Virus record (IMG/VR): IMGVR_UViG_3300023184_000030
Location: 1-64,000 of that record
Reading direction: 5' to 3' (one strand)
Length of the DNA stretch: 64,000 nt
Source of the DNA: a virus
The translations under genes and the position numbers were made by a program. The notes below the pieces were generated by a model. It saw only the letters and a program-made list of their open reading frames with translations, made no database searches and was not told the DNA's origin. Below are positions 43,009-51,546 of the stretch, piece after piece (positions within the stretch are counted from its first letter, which is position 1; every line of letters starts with the position of its first letter).

Positions 43009-44409
43009 TTATGTTTTGCTGATCTTTTTTTTCAGCTGATCGATTTCATATTCTAACTCTAACATTCGGTCCTTGGTTTTACGACGTTTACTATACAAAT
43101 CCTTAATAATTATTTTAAGGATAGGGTCTTCTTCGTCGGAGGCAAAGCATGCACCGGATGCGGTTCTAATCCAATCATCCTTGGGATTTACCGGATTTTT
43201 ACCTCTATATGCCTCTGGTGAGATGTTCCATTGAACCATTGTATTTGGATATAGCGATGCAAAGTCATAGCATGCTACCCATTCATGTAATCCCTTTATT
43301 GGCTCTTTAACATATCCACCAGCAAATTTTACATGTACTTCCTCTCTATTCTCTACAACAAATAACTGTTTGCGGTCTAAGAATTTTCTAAGCATCAATA
43401 CTTCGGTTGACCAAACTGGGGAAAGACATCGATTTATCTCCACCCCACTAATCATAGCGATTTTAAAGAAAGTCTGCATGGTCTTTAACTTCTGGTCAAT
43501 GTAATGTACTAAAGCACAGTCAACTACGTTATAGTAAATAAAGTCCTCAAAGTTTGATTGGTACAGGTCTCGAAGTGTTCCGTTATATTCTATCTTTTTG
43601 AGCCCTATTGCTTTGTCCGCTACGTAATCCAATCTATTACTTTCTTTGATCTTAATAACTCGGTCCCACTTTTTGTAGATTTCCAAGTAGTCAAACATTA
43701 ATAAATGAACAGGCAGCTGTTGTTTTCCGATAAGGTATCCTCCGGGAGAAATGATCTTCGGATCAATACCAAGCTTCTTTGCTCTATTGATAAGATAAGG
43801 CCAGTCATACCCTAGCCAGTTCCATCCTGTCATGACTGGCATTTTCGGACCAAGTTCTTTAAAGAACGTGTACATCATATCATATTCAGTCTCGAACTGT
43901 TTATATTTAAAGGACCATTCATCTCCAAACTTCTTGAAATATTCATTGGTCTTCTTGTAAATATTAGCTTGTTGCTCTGGCGTCAATGGATCTAGTCCTA
44001 AAACGATCAATTTACATTTATCTGTCGCAATACCTATTGATATAACACGATTTTTAGCATTCTCTGTGTCTAGAGCTGCTGCCATATCTTCCGTGATCTC
44101 AACCTCAATATCGACGAAGTATTTCTTAGGGTTTTGGTATACCCAAAGTGGAGCTGTTAATTCAGGATCTGCTTCAATTAAGATCTGAGCCATCCTATAT
44201 TTGTCGTATTTTTGAGTTTTTAGTTTCTTTACTGAATCACCTGTCCAGGTTTTCCATTCTTTATCCTTAGAGGAATTGCTGGGGCTGCACTTTTCCCAAA
44301 CGAATCTTTCCGACTCTGGAATGGGCACATCTAAAAAAGCTAAGTCGCCTTCTTCTGTGAAATGTGATACTTTAAGATATTCCCCTCTGTTCTCAATGTC
44401 TACGATCAT
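43009..44409 (-). CDS. DNA polymerase (family B, gp43-like), N-terminal half
   Basis: 466 residues. Exonuclease motifs KYFVDIEVEI, MTGWNWLGYDWPYL and YYNVVDCALVHYID, then polymerase motif A CYDFASLYPNTMVQWNISPE. It ends in a charged helix (YSKRRKTKDRMLELEYEIDQLKKK), the first fingers helix. Motifs B and C are in the separate gene 26668-27816. Confidence 0.93.
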   Translation of the reverse strand: MIVDIENRGEYLKVSHFTEEGDLAFLDVPIPESERFVWEKCSPSNSSKDKEWKTWTGDSVKKLKTQKYDKYRMAQILIEADPELTAPLWVYQNPKKYFVDIEVEITEDMAAALDTENAKNRVISIGIATDKCKLIVLGLDPLTPEQQANIYKKTNEYFKKFGDEWSFKYKQFETEYDMMYTFFKELGPKMPVMTGWNWLGYDWPYLINRAKKLGIDPKIISPGGYLIGKQQLPVHLLMFDYLEIYKKWDRVIKIKESNRLDYVADKAIGLKKIEYNGTLRDLYQSNFEDFIYYNVVDCALVHYIDQKLKTMQTFFKIAMISGVEINRCLSPVWSTEVLMLRKFLDRKQLFVVENREEVHVKFAGGYVKEPIKGLHEWVACYDFASLYPNTMVQWNISPEAYRGKNPVNPKDDWIRTASGACFASDEEDPILKIIIKDLYSKRRKTKDRMLELEYEIDQLKKKISKT

Positions 44410-44478
44410 TTTTTTTATTTACGTATGTTTTATACCAATACCATCTTTTTATTTCGATCTTTACTTAAGTTTCAGGAA

Positions 44479-44486
44479 GATATATA
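44479..44486 (+). promoter_or_regulatory. GATATATA late-type promoter element (plus strand)
   Basis: Five nt upstream of the ATG at 44492; orientation follows the plus-strand gene, which argues against a chance occurrence. Confidence 0.35.
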
Positions 44487-44491
44487 AAAAT

Positions 44492-44797
44492 ATGAAGAAT
44501 TTAAAAAATATTTCCCAGTTTATCAACGAATGGCTCGATTCACCTGGTAGTATAGACGTTCCCGGCCAGAATTCGGAAATTAGAGTCAACTCAAGGAATT
44601 ATAAAACACAGAATCAGCAACTTCCTGAAGTTGTGGATGCCATGTTTGAAGCAGCATATTTTCATGATTTTCTAGACGAAGAGGGTAAATCTGAGAAATT
44701 CAATAAATTTTTAGACGAAGGTAAAAAATCGGGTGCTCAGGTAACAAGCTATATAAAAGACTCTTTTAAAGACAAGTCATCTAAAAAGAGAGATTAA
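44492..44797 (+). CDS. Tagged small protein, candidate virion protein
   Basis: ATG 44492 was chosen over the frame-open start upstream, because it begins with MKNLKNISQFINEWLDSPG, a tag with I-N-E at residues 11-13. 101 residues, charged, no known domain. First gene of the plus-strand island. Confidence 0.65.
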   Translation: MKNLKNISQFINEWLDSPGSIDVPGQNSEIRVNSRNYKTQNQQLPEVVDAMFEAAYFHDFLDEEGKSEKFNKFLDEGKKSGAQVTSYIKDSFKDKSSKKRD

Positions 44798-44829
44798 TTT
44801 TTTATATCCGCATTAAAACATTAGATTTG
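44798..44829 (+). promoter_or_regulatory. Phage promoter, fixed 32-nt architecture (plus strand)
   Basis: Six T, ATATCCG, 11 nt, TAGATTTG. Same layout as the five minus-strand sites and the only one on this strand. Drives the peptidase gene at 44843. Confidence 0.7.
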
Positions 44830-44842
44830 TAAGAAAAACAAT

Positions 44843-45841
44843 ATGTACTCAAAAATATACGACTTTTGTAAAGTTAAAAATTTAGGAAATTGCTACAGAA
44901 ACGGTGAAATCCCAACCCCAAGGGTAAACTTCATATTGGATCTTTGTGATCAAATGGGACTTAAATATGAGTTGGACACTTTTGCCGACAACAAATCTAA
45001 TGCTGGTGAGGAGATGACAATGAGGGATTTCCGCTATATACTAGATACTTTGTCACCAGATAAAAGAAAAGAGGCTTTAGCTCTATATAAAGAATTCAAC
45101 CAAAAAGTAGAAGATCTTGATTCAGACTTCGAAGAATCAGGGTTAGAAGACGATGATGAGGCTATCGATTTTCACGAAGAGCAATACTACCAGCTGGAAG
45201 ATGAATACTCTGAAAAATTAAAAGCAATTGCAGGAGAGATAAAAAGAGGAGTTAACAACTACTTCAATATAGTTCTTCCTGGATCATCAGATAAATTCGT
45301 CGTAGCACATCATGATATCGTAAATAAAGATTCAGATAATGCTAATGACAATTCTTGCTCAGTTATAAACGCTTTAATGATTAAGAAGCTAAGACCTGAG
45401 GTAAACGTCGTTATATTAGATGGAGAGGAATTCGGAGGTATAGGATCTAACCAATTAGCAGAAAGAATTAAAGCAGGTGATTTCAAATGTAAATGGGTGC
45501 TTAATTTAGAGCTAACAGGTAAAGGGGGAAAAAGCTTCTTCGTTGGAGCTATGGGAACACCTTTAACAGATTGGATCGCAAATAGATTTGAATGTCCAAT
45601 CGTAAATGTGCCATTCAATGATTCGGTGATCTTTAAGAAATATGGGATAAATAGCACAGTGATTAATCCACTACCTGTAACAGAGGAAAAAAGCCCAGTT
45701 ATAAATAAGGATGGGGAATACTTAAACTTTAAAATGTTATTCAACTGTCACAAAATGACAGACTCTGTAGACACTATAGATCCTAAAGATATGGAAGAAT
45801 TCGTTAACGAGGTTTGCTTAAAAATAATAGACGAAGCTTGA
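44843..45841 (+). CDS. M28-like zinc peptidase/amidohydrolase
   Basis: 332 residues. The metal site is VAHHDIVNKDSDNANDNS (His, bridging Asp), then VVILDGEEFGGIGSNQ (Glu, Glu), NLELTGKG and a late FNCHKMTD His. An acidic insertion (about 85-140) precedes the core. M28 enzymes are aminopeptidases or deacylases. Its operon, strand and promoter are unlike those of the neighbours. Target unknown. Confidence 0.8.
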   Translation: MYSKIYDFCKVKNLGNCYRNGEIPTPRVNFILDLCDQMGLKYELDTFADNKSNAGEEMTMRDFRYILDTLSPDKRKEALALYKEFNQKVEDLDSDFEESGLEDDDEAIDFHEEQYYQLEDEYSEKLKAIAGEIKRGVNNYFNIVLPGSSDKFVVAHHDIVNKDSDNANDNSCSVINALMIKKLRPEVNVVILDGEEFGGIGSNQLAERIKAGDFKCKWVLNLELTGKGGKSFFVGAMGTPLTDWIANRFECPIVNVPFNDSVIFKKYGINSTVINPLPVTEEKSPVINKDGEYLNFKMLFNCHKMTDSVDTIDPKDMEEFVNEVCLKIIDEA

Positions 45842-45942
45842 GACGTATAAAACTATTCGAAGAATTTATAGAGTATGTTATGCCAGTAAAAAAGCGTAAC
45901 ATGAAAAACATAGTCATTATACCTAATTGGAAGGTCTATTAA
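45838..45942 (+). CDS. Possible 34-residue tag-like protein
   Basis: A TTG start overlapping the peptidase stop (TTGA) gives (M)RRIKLFEEFIEYVMPVKKRN..., whose beginning resembles the I-x-x-F-x-x-F tag. It overlaps the convergent glycosylase gene by 20 nt. Tentative because of its length. Confidence 0.35.
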   Translation: MRRIKLFEEFIEYVMPVKKRNMKNIVIIPNWKVY

Positions 45943-46324
45943 TGGCCTTTAAATAAGCATCCAGCTTTTTATCAGCAACCTCTATATTTAAGTTGCCATT
46001 AATGAAGATTTCCCAGGAATCTCTTCCGTATTTACCTATACCAGGAAGCTCTATAGCATCGATAAATCCATCAACCCATTTCTTACTTAACTTTATTATT
46101 CGGGATGCTTTTACATTCTGAAATCCGGTTGTTTTTATGACCGCTGCTAGTCTTTCGGGATCACACCCAATAGTAGATATGGGTGTTGGGATAAGTTCAA
46201 ATACGGAGCTTAAAATCGGTCTAACCTGCTTGTTATTGGTTTGGTTCAATAAAATACAGCAAACCATCATTTTCCATGGATTATCTAAGTAATCCTCCTG
46301 GATTAAAATCTCCCTTTCCTCCAT
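45923..46324 (-). CDS. MBD4-like HhH-GPD mismatch glycosylase
   Basis: 133 residues. LDNPWKMMVCCILLNQTNNKQVRPIL, then IELPGIGKYGRDSWEIF (helix-hairpin-helix) and NIEVADKKLDAYL align with human MBD4's LNDPWKLLIATIFLNRT, ELHGIGKYGNDSY and PEDHKLNKY, with the catalytic Asp conserved. MBD4 removes T, U or hydroxymethyluracil opposite G. It starts where the Fpg/Nei gene ends (1-nt overlap), forming a base-excision pair. Confidence 0.85.
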   Translation of the reverse strand: MEEREILIQEDYLDNPWKMMVCCILLNQTNNKQVRPILSSVFELIPTPISTIGCDPERLAAVIKTTGFQNVKASRIIKLSKKWVDGFIDAIELPGIGKYGRDSWEIFINGNLNIEVADKKLDAYLKAINRPSN

Positions 46325-47136
46325 TACTTTTGAATTTCAGGAACCCAGTGAGTCATTCTACCATCCGGTGTGATCTCGTGAATAACCTTGTTTCCTAGAG
46401 GATCTGATTCTTTACGGTATACGTTGAACGAGAAAACAAAGTCTCCGTGATTGTTATCCATATCAGTATAGGTGGCTAATGTTGCACCTCCTTGTTCATA
46501 AGAAGTTTTTATTATGGTTCCTATCCAGCTCCAAAGCGACTTTATCTGCTGATCATTCATCTCAGCTGGTGTTATATGTGGATTGATGCCAGCACGGTAA
46601 AGTGCTTCTGATTTTATATAGTTACCAACTCCTGAGATAACCTTCTGGTCCATGAGCAATTGGCAGATATTTTTATTAGATCTTTTATATAGTCTGCTAA
46701 TAAAGGTCTCCAGGCTAACATTCTCATTCAGCATATCAGGTCCTGCCTGTTTTAATTTATTCTCAATTTCCTGGTAGGTGCGATAAAATGAAATGTTACC
46801 AAATCTCCTAACATCCTCGAAGAAAACCTCAGAAGAATCAGGAAATCTAAGAACAAAATGTGAATGCTTACCTCGTAGATCTCTCCATCCCCCGCTCATG
46901 CCTAAGGTGTTCCACATGTACAGATCCCCTATTTTAACATAGATAAATTTACCTTTAACCCTGACCCAATCCACCCGGAGCGGTCCTGTCGATAATGCTT
47001 CCCTAATAAGTGAGACCCCGGTGGGTTCTTTCTTTAGCCATTTTCCCCCGAGTATCTCGGCTTCTACTAGCTCCTTACCAACTATTCTTTTGGCTAATCC
47101 CTCAGCCATTCTTCTTACTTCTGGTCCTTCTGGCAT
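46324..47136 (-). CDS. Formamidopyrimidine/Nei-type DNA glycosylase
   Basis: 270 residues. It starts MPEGPEVRRMAEGL, with the catalytic Pro2 and Glu3. The H2TH region (ICQLLMDQKVISGVGNYIKSEALYRAGI) is present. The C-terminus lacks the four-Cys zinc finger and ends in a 'zincless' form. It removes oxidised bases. Own promoter at 47151-47182. Confidence 0.93.
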   Translation of the reverse strand: MPEGPEVRRMAEGLAKRIVGKELVEAEILGGKWLKKEPTGVSLIREALSTGPLRVDWVRVKGKFIYVKIGDLYMWNTLGMSGGWRDLRGKHSHFVLRFPDSSEVFFEDVRRFGNISFYRTYQEIENKLKQAGPDMLNENVSLETFISRLYKRSNKNICQLLMDQKVISGVGNYIKSEALYRAGINPHITPAEMNDQQIKSLWSWIGTIIKTSYEQGGATLATYTDMDNNHGDFVFSFNVYRKESDPLGNKVIHEITPDGRMTHWVPEIQK

Positions 47137-47150
47137 TTTTCTTCTTTTTG

Positions 47151-47182
47151 CAAATATAAGGAATAGACCCGGTACAAAAAAA
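47151..47182 (-). promoter_or_regulatory. Phage promoter, fixed 32-nt architecture, fused to a terminator
   Basis: Minus strand: seven T, GTACCG, 11 nt, TATATTTG. Its T-run is also the T-run of the terminator at 47175-47211. Confidence 0.7.
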
Positions 47183-47211
47183 TAAAGCCGAGCTTTTTAG
47201 CCCGGCTTTAT
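47175..47211 (-). terminator. Rho-independent terminator
   Basis: ATAAAGCCG/CGGCTTTAT stem and seven T. Ends the ferritin-like gene; shares its T-run with the next promoter. Confidence 0.85.
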
Positions 47212-47231
47212 CGTATAATTTGTTTATGTGA

Positions 47232-47804
47232 TTAGAAATATCTTTCTTCGAAAAATAAAAGATCTAATTTGTTGTCAATGTTAATTAGCATAAGAGCATT
47301 TAGTAGATCTGAGTATTCCCCAACAGCTTCATTTTGTATATCGACATACTTTTGGATGAAATTGAATGTTGCTGGGTGAACTTCACAAAGTGCATGTTGC
47401 ATAGCAGCATAATTCTGAAGTAATTTATATTCGATGTCGTATGCCTCGTCAATAATGTTAACCAAAGAATCAAATTCATTGGGTACGATTACTGCAGGAA
47501 TTTGGGGAAGTATATTCCACTGTGTTAAATAATCCTGTAGACCTTTAGCATGATCCAATTCAGATGCTGCCTCAGCTTCAAAATAAGCAGTTGCTTTTTT
47601 GTAATTTGCGTTTCTACACCAGTTAGCTGCATTTCTGTATGTATAGTGAGCAGTATATTCATCTGCTATTCTTTTTTCGAATACTGCAACGATATCAGCA
47701 GGAAGAGATTTTGGTGTGCTGATCATCGGTGTAGCTGTTATTTCTACCCCTTCTAGCTCTAGCCCTTCATTAGTACCGCCTTTGAAATGTTTAAATGTTT
47801 TCAT
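47232..47804 (-). CDS. Ferritin-like protein with N-terminal tag
   Basis: 190 residues. Tag-like MKTFKHFKGGTNEGLELEG. Then an up-and-down helical bundle with VFEKRIADEYTAHYTYRNAANWCR, AYFEAEAASELDHAKGLQDYL (the E-x-x-H di-iron signature) and DEAYDIEYKLLQNY. Ferritins and bacterioferritins store iron and limit oxidative damage. Single-gene unit between GATATATA and a terminator. Confidence 0.8.
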   Translation of the reverse strand: MKTFKHFKGGTNEGLELEGVEITATPMISTPKSLPADIVAVFEKRIADEYTAHYTYRNAANWCRNANYKKATAYFEAEAASELDHAKGLQDYLTQWNILPQIPAVIVPNEFDSLVNIIDEAYDIEYKLLQNYAAMQHALCEVHPATFNFIQKYVDIQNEAVGEYSDLLNALMLINIDNKLDLLFFEERYF

Positions 47805-47826
47805 GTATTAACTTTTTTTACATTAC

Positions 47827-47834
47827 TATATATC
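47827..47834 (-). promoter_or_regulatory. GATATATA late-type promoter element
   Basis: 23 nt upstream of the ferritin-like gene, directly behind the dnaK terminator. Confidence 0.45.
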
Positions 47835-47870
47835 ACAAAAAAAGCCAGGATAATCAAATCCTGGCTTTTT
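47834..47870 (-). terminator. Rho-independent terminator of dnaK
   Basis: 13-bp stem (AAAAAGCCAGGAT and complement), T-run and GTG on the minus strand. Confidence 0.88.
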
Positions 47871-47888
47871 AATAATTAATATAGTGTA

Positions 47889-49772
47889 TTACTTGATTTC
47901 TTCGTACTCTACATCTTGTAGATCTTCCGCACTATCGGAGGTTTGTTCAGAAGGTGCTTCAGTTGCTTGAGCTTGCTGATCTGCTGCGTATACAGCAGAA
48001 GCTATCTCATTCATCTTATCTGAAAGGGCCTTCATTGTAGATTCGATAGCATCTAAATCGTCACTGTCCATGATTTTTCTTAATTCTTCTATTTTATCAG
48101 AAATCTCTTGTTTATCCGAATCACTTACTTTGTCTCCAAAGTCGCTAATCGCTTTTTCCATTTGGAAACACATAGAAGAAGCCTCATTAGAAAGCTGTGA
48201 TTTTCTTAGCCTCACTTTATCTGCCTCTGCATTTGCTTCAGCATCATTTTTCATTTTTTCGATTTCTTCGTCGGTTAACTTAGATCCGGATTCAATTCTG
48301 ATATTTTGTACTTTACCTGTTCCCTGGTCTTTAGCAGAAACCTTGATGATACCGTTAGCATCAATATCAAATGTAACCTCGATCTTAGGAATACCTCTCA
48401 TTGATGGTGGGATATCGGTTAATTGAAATCTTCCAAGTGATCTATTATCGATAGCCATTGCTCTTTCCCCTTGTAATACGTGGATTTCCACTGCTGGCTG
48501 ATTATCTGCAGCGGTAGAAAATACTTCACTCTTTGTTACGGGAATAGTAGTATTGGATTCTATCAATTTGGTAAATACACCACCTACTGTTTCGATACCT
48601 AATGAAAGAGGGGTAACGTCTAATAAAAGAACGTCCTTAATATCACCAGCTAAAACACCTCCTTGAATAGCAGCACCAATAGCTACCACCTCATCGGGAT
48701 TAACCCCCTTAGAAGGTTTTTTACCAAAAAGTTTTTCAACCTCTTCTTGTACCTTAGGTATTCTTGTAGATCCACCTACTAGGATAACCTCATCAACTTG
48801 AGCAGCTGTTAATCCCGCATCTTTCAGTGCTTTCTTACAAGGTCCTAGAGTTCTTTTAATTAGGTCCTCGCACATAGACTCAAATTGAGCTCTAGATAAT
48901 TTTTTTACAAAGTGCTTAGGTCCGTTTGAATCCGCACTTAAATAAGGAAGATTAATTTCCGTCTCGGTAGAAGCAGAAAGTTCAACTTTTGCTTTCTCTG
49001 CGCCTTCTCTAATTCTTTGATAAGCCATAGGATCTTTAGAAGCATCCACACCAGTTTCATCTTTAAATGCAGCAACTACCCAATCAATAATCATCTCATC
49101 AAAGTTGTCACCACCTAAGTGGGTATCGCCGTTTGTAGAAAGAACCTCAAATACTCCAGATCCTATTTCCAGGATCGAAACGTCAAATGTACCACCACCT
49201 AAGTCATATACTGCAACCTTAAGATCTTTATCCCCTTTATCCAAGCCATAAGCTAAAGCAGCTGCTGTTGGCTCGTTAATAATTCTTAATACTTCTAAAC
49301 CTGCAATCTCACCTGCTTCTTTTGTCGCCTGTCTTTGACTATCATTAAAATATGCAGGTACAGTGATGACTGCTTGTTTAATTTCTTCACCCAAATAATC
49401 CTCTGCTGTTTTTCTTAGATTCTGTAGAACCATAGCTGAAATCTCTTGCGGAACGTATTCCTTTCCGTTTGCTTCCACAATTACTTTTCCTTTAGAGTCC
49501 TTAACTTTATAAGGCATCTTCTTTGCCTCATTTTTAATCTCACTGTACTGTGATCCGATAAATCTCTTTACTGAATAAACAGTGTTCTCGGGATTAGTAA
49601 CCGCTTGTCTCTTTGCAGAGTCTCCGATTCTAATGTCACCGTCTTTAAAAGAAACCACACTAGGTGTAGTTCTTTTCCCCTCCGAGTTAACAATAACTAC
49701 GGGTGTGCTTCCTTCAATTACAGAAACACATGAATTTGTTGTTCCTAGGTCAATACCAATTACTTTTGCCAT
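47889..49772 (-). CDS. dnaK: DnaK (Hsp70) chaperone
   Basis: 627 residues from ATG 49772 ([21 protein letters not shown]); the longer frame to 49853 has a leader unlike any DnaK. Complete nucleotide-binding domain ([23 protein letters not shown]), linker [10 protein letters not shown], substrate-binding domain and EEIK tail (VEYEEIK instead of the EEVD-like ending). It is as long as the bacterial protein and very rarely carried by phages. A leader of about 250 nt (49773-50022) holds twin palindromes and a terminator. Confidence 0.97.
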   Translation of the reverse strand: MAKVIGIDLGTTNSCVSVIEGSTPVVIVNSEGKRTTPSVVSFKDGDIRIGDSAKRQAVTNPENTVYSVKRFIGSQYSEIKNEAKKMPYKVKDSKGKVIVEANGKEYVPQEISAMVLQNLRKTAEDYLGEEIKQAVITVPAYFNDSQRQATKEAGEIAGLEVLRIINEPTAAALAYGLDKGDKDLKVAVYDLGGGTFDVSILEIGSGVFEVLSTNGDTHLGGDNFDEMIIDWVVAAFKDETGVDASKDPMAYQRIREGAEKAKVELSASTETEINLPYLSADSNGPKHFVKKLSRAQFESMCEDLIKRTLGPCKKALKDAGLTAAQVDEVILVGGSTRIPKVQEEVEKLFGKKPSKGVNPDEVVAIGAAIQGGVLAGDIKDVLLLDVTPLSLGIETVGGVFTKLIESNTTIPVTKSEVFSTAADNQPAVEIHVLQGERAMAIDNRSLGRFQLTDIPPSMRGIPKIEVTFDIDANGIIKVSAKDQGTGKVQNIRIESGSKLTDEEIEKMKNDAEANAEADKVRLRKSQLSNEASSMCFQMEKAISDFGDKVSDSDKQEISDKIEELRKIMDSDDLDAIESTMKALSDKMNEIASAVYAADQQAQATEAPSEQTSDSAEDLQDVEYEEIK

Positions 49773-49876
49773 TTGTTTTAAATTTATTATTTTTAGTTGA
49801 TTTTTGAGAAAAGATTCCACTACTTGATCATATTCTCTAAAGTAAGTTATCAAAATGAGTTCCGAAAGTAATTAAA

Positions 49877-49920
49877 AGACATTTTGTCTTCTATATTATA
49901 CCTATGCAGACATTTTGTCT
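49877..49920 (-). promoter_or_regulatory. Twin palindromic operator around the dnaK promoter
   Basis: AGACATTTTGTCT occurs at 49877-49889 and again at 49908-49920, 31 bp apart centre to centre (three helical turns). Between them, on the minus strand, is a TATAAT-like -10 (GGTATAATATAG). Looks like a repressor site. Confidence 0.65.
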
Positions 49921-49932
49921 ACTAAAGACCAC

Positions 49933-49958
49933 AAAAAAACCCCATAATTACGGGGTTT
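49933..49958 (-). terminator. Rho-independent terminator
   Basis: AAACCCC/GGGGTTT stem with seven T on the minus strand; ends the 50023 gene before the dnaK promoter. Confidence 0.8.
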
Positions 49959-50022
49959 AGAATTTTAACTTTTTATGTCTAATCCGGTTGGGTAACCATA
50001 TTGTTTACATAATAAAATCTAT

Positions 50023-50844
50023 TTATTTGAATATTTTTTTAATATCCTCTTTTTTCTCTAAGAAACGTGCAACATCATTTTGGAATGACTTAAATAGCTC
50101 ATCGTCGCTTTCCTTGTACGATTTACCTGTAAATAATTCAAGATATCTCATTGCATTTAGAGTTGATTTTCTAGTATTATCACCATAATCAGAATTTTTT
50201 AGATCATCCTTATCGATCATTCCAATCTCAGAAAGTCTTTCCTTATATTTTTTAACCGCATCTTTATCAGGATCCTTAGATGTAAATGTTAAAATACCTT
50301 TCTTATCTTCTTTCTTATCACCTTTATCCTTTAGAGCTTCAACTTTTTTTATTTCCTCTTTTTTCTTAGCAATAACCTTTGAAGCCTCGATTTTATAAAG
50401 TTTTTCTTCATCCTCATCAGCCTCGTCTTTCTTTGGTAATTCATCATAAGAATCCTCTTTAACACCGGCTATGGCATATGCTACGTAACTTCCGTCAGAA
50501 TTCATTTTAAATAACCTTGTATCTCTTAACGTAGTAGAATTAGCTTCACCGGATAGAGATTTGCCATCTTTTTCAAGCTTGGATTTAAGATTAATAAAAG
50601 ACGCCCCGCGTGCAGATTCAATGGCTTGACCCATATCTGGTGATTTTGCTTCGCCAAAAGCTTTATATTTACTGCCCTTGCACTCATCCTCCATTTTTTT
50701 CTTAACAGATTCAGCGTCATCCTCTTTTTTTATTTCCTCTGGCTTTGGATCTTTTTCTTTTTTAAACTTATTTTTTAGCTTAGCAAAAAACCCCGAGCCC
50801 TCTTTTTCGTTTAAAAATCTATCAAAATCTAATACTTTTTCCAT
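50023..50844 (-). CDS. Tagged Lys/Asp-rich protein, candidate virion internal protein
   Basis: 273 residues. MEKVLDFDRFLNEKEGSG is a full tag (L-N-E at 11-13). The rest is strongly charged and Lys-rich (KNKFKKEKDPKPEEIKKEDDAES), with a strand-rich middle. Lys-rich tails are typical of T4 internal proteins. No enzyme motif found. Confidence 0.6.
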   Translation of the reverse strand: MEKVLDFDRFLNEKEGSGFFAKLKNKFKKEKDPKPEEIKKEDDAESVKKKMEDECKGSKYKAFGEAKSPDMGQAIESARGASFINLKSKLEKDGKSLSGEANSTTLRDTRLFKMNSDGSYVAYAIAGVKEDSYDELPKKDEADEDEEKLYKIEASKVIAKKKEEIKKVEALKDKGDKKEDKKGILTFTSKDPDKDAVKKYKERLSEIGMIDKDDLKNSDYGDNTRKSTLNAMRYLELFTGKSYKESDDELFKSFQNDVARFLEKKEDIKKIFK

Positions 50845-50849
50845 GCTCT

Positions 50850-51311
50850 TTATTTATTTTTCCTTTTTTTCTTTACGAACTCAAGGTAGTTATCAACAGT
50901 CTTTGCTTTTTTATTCTTAGCTGCTCCTGTTCCCGCAGTAAGACTTGTAAATTTGTCGCCTGATCCATTATTAGCTGAATTGTAAAATCCGCTATTAGTT
51001 GCACCTGCTGCGCTAGGTGGAGATGGATTACCCATTCCTGATACATTACCTAATGTAGCTAATCCCGGAGCTGGAGCTGCCGCACCCATATCTTCGTTCA
51101 TTTTATCTTCGTCCATACCTTTAGCTTTAAGATATTCTTTTAGCTGCCAGCATTCTACGCAGTAATCATTCTCGTTTAACCATTCTGTAACGGCTTTAAC
51201 GTATTGTTCTGAAGATTCGCATTCATCGATAATGTTATCCAATTCTTCTTCCTCATCCATCATACAGATTAAGGTTTTTCCGTTTGGTAATTGTCCTGTT
51301 GGGTGAAACAT
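50850..51311 (-). CDS. Hypothetical protein, acidic then Gly/Ala/Ser-rich
   Basis: 153 residues: residues 1-70 are acidic and contain three Cys, residues 80-130 are Ala/Gly/Ser/Pro-rich, and the end is basic (KKRKNK). No family recognised. Same operon as the tagged gene at 50023. Confidence 0.55.
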   Translation of the reverse strand: MFHPTGQLPNGKTLICMMDEEEELDNIIDECESSEQYVKAVTEWLNENDYCVECWQLKEYLKAKGMDEDKMNEDMGAAAPAPGLATLGNVSGMGNPSPPSAAGATNSGFYNSANNGSGDKFTSLTAGTGAAKNKKAKTVDNYLEFVKKKRKNK

Positions 51312-51315
51312 ATTA

Positions 51316-51546
51316 TTAGTCTAAGATTTGTTTTATGTTGCTTTTAAAAATACGAACTATATTACCGTCCGGATTCTTTGTGATATATCCTATTATATCA
51401 TTGTATATATCATATATGGGGGACTGTATTAGTAGTTTTCTGTTTAGGTTGTCCAGTATCCATTTATTTAGGATTTTGCTTTCCTCCTTTGACATATCCC
51501 TTTTAATGGGTTCAAACTCAAATCCGCTTGCTGAACAATTACACAT
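51316..51546 (-). CDS. Small hypothetical protein
   Basis: 76 residues, basic, no domain recognised; overlaps the stop of 51546-51971 by 1 nt. Confidence 0.5.
   Translation of the reverse strand: MCNCSASGFEFEPIKRDMSKEESKILNKWILDNLNRKLLIQSPIYDIYNDIIGYITKNPDGNIVRIFKSNIKQILD

Noticed and set aside
49773-49853. Upstream DnaK start giving 27 extra residues
   Set aside because: DnaK proteins start at [14 protein letters not shown]; the extra segment would span the leader without any similarity.
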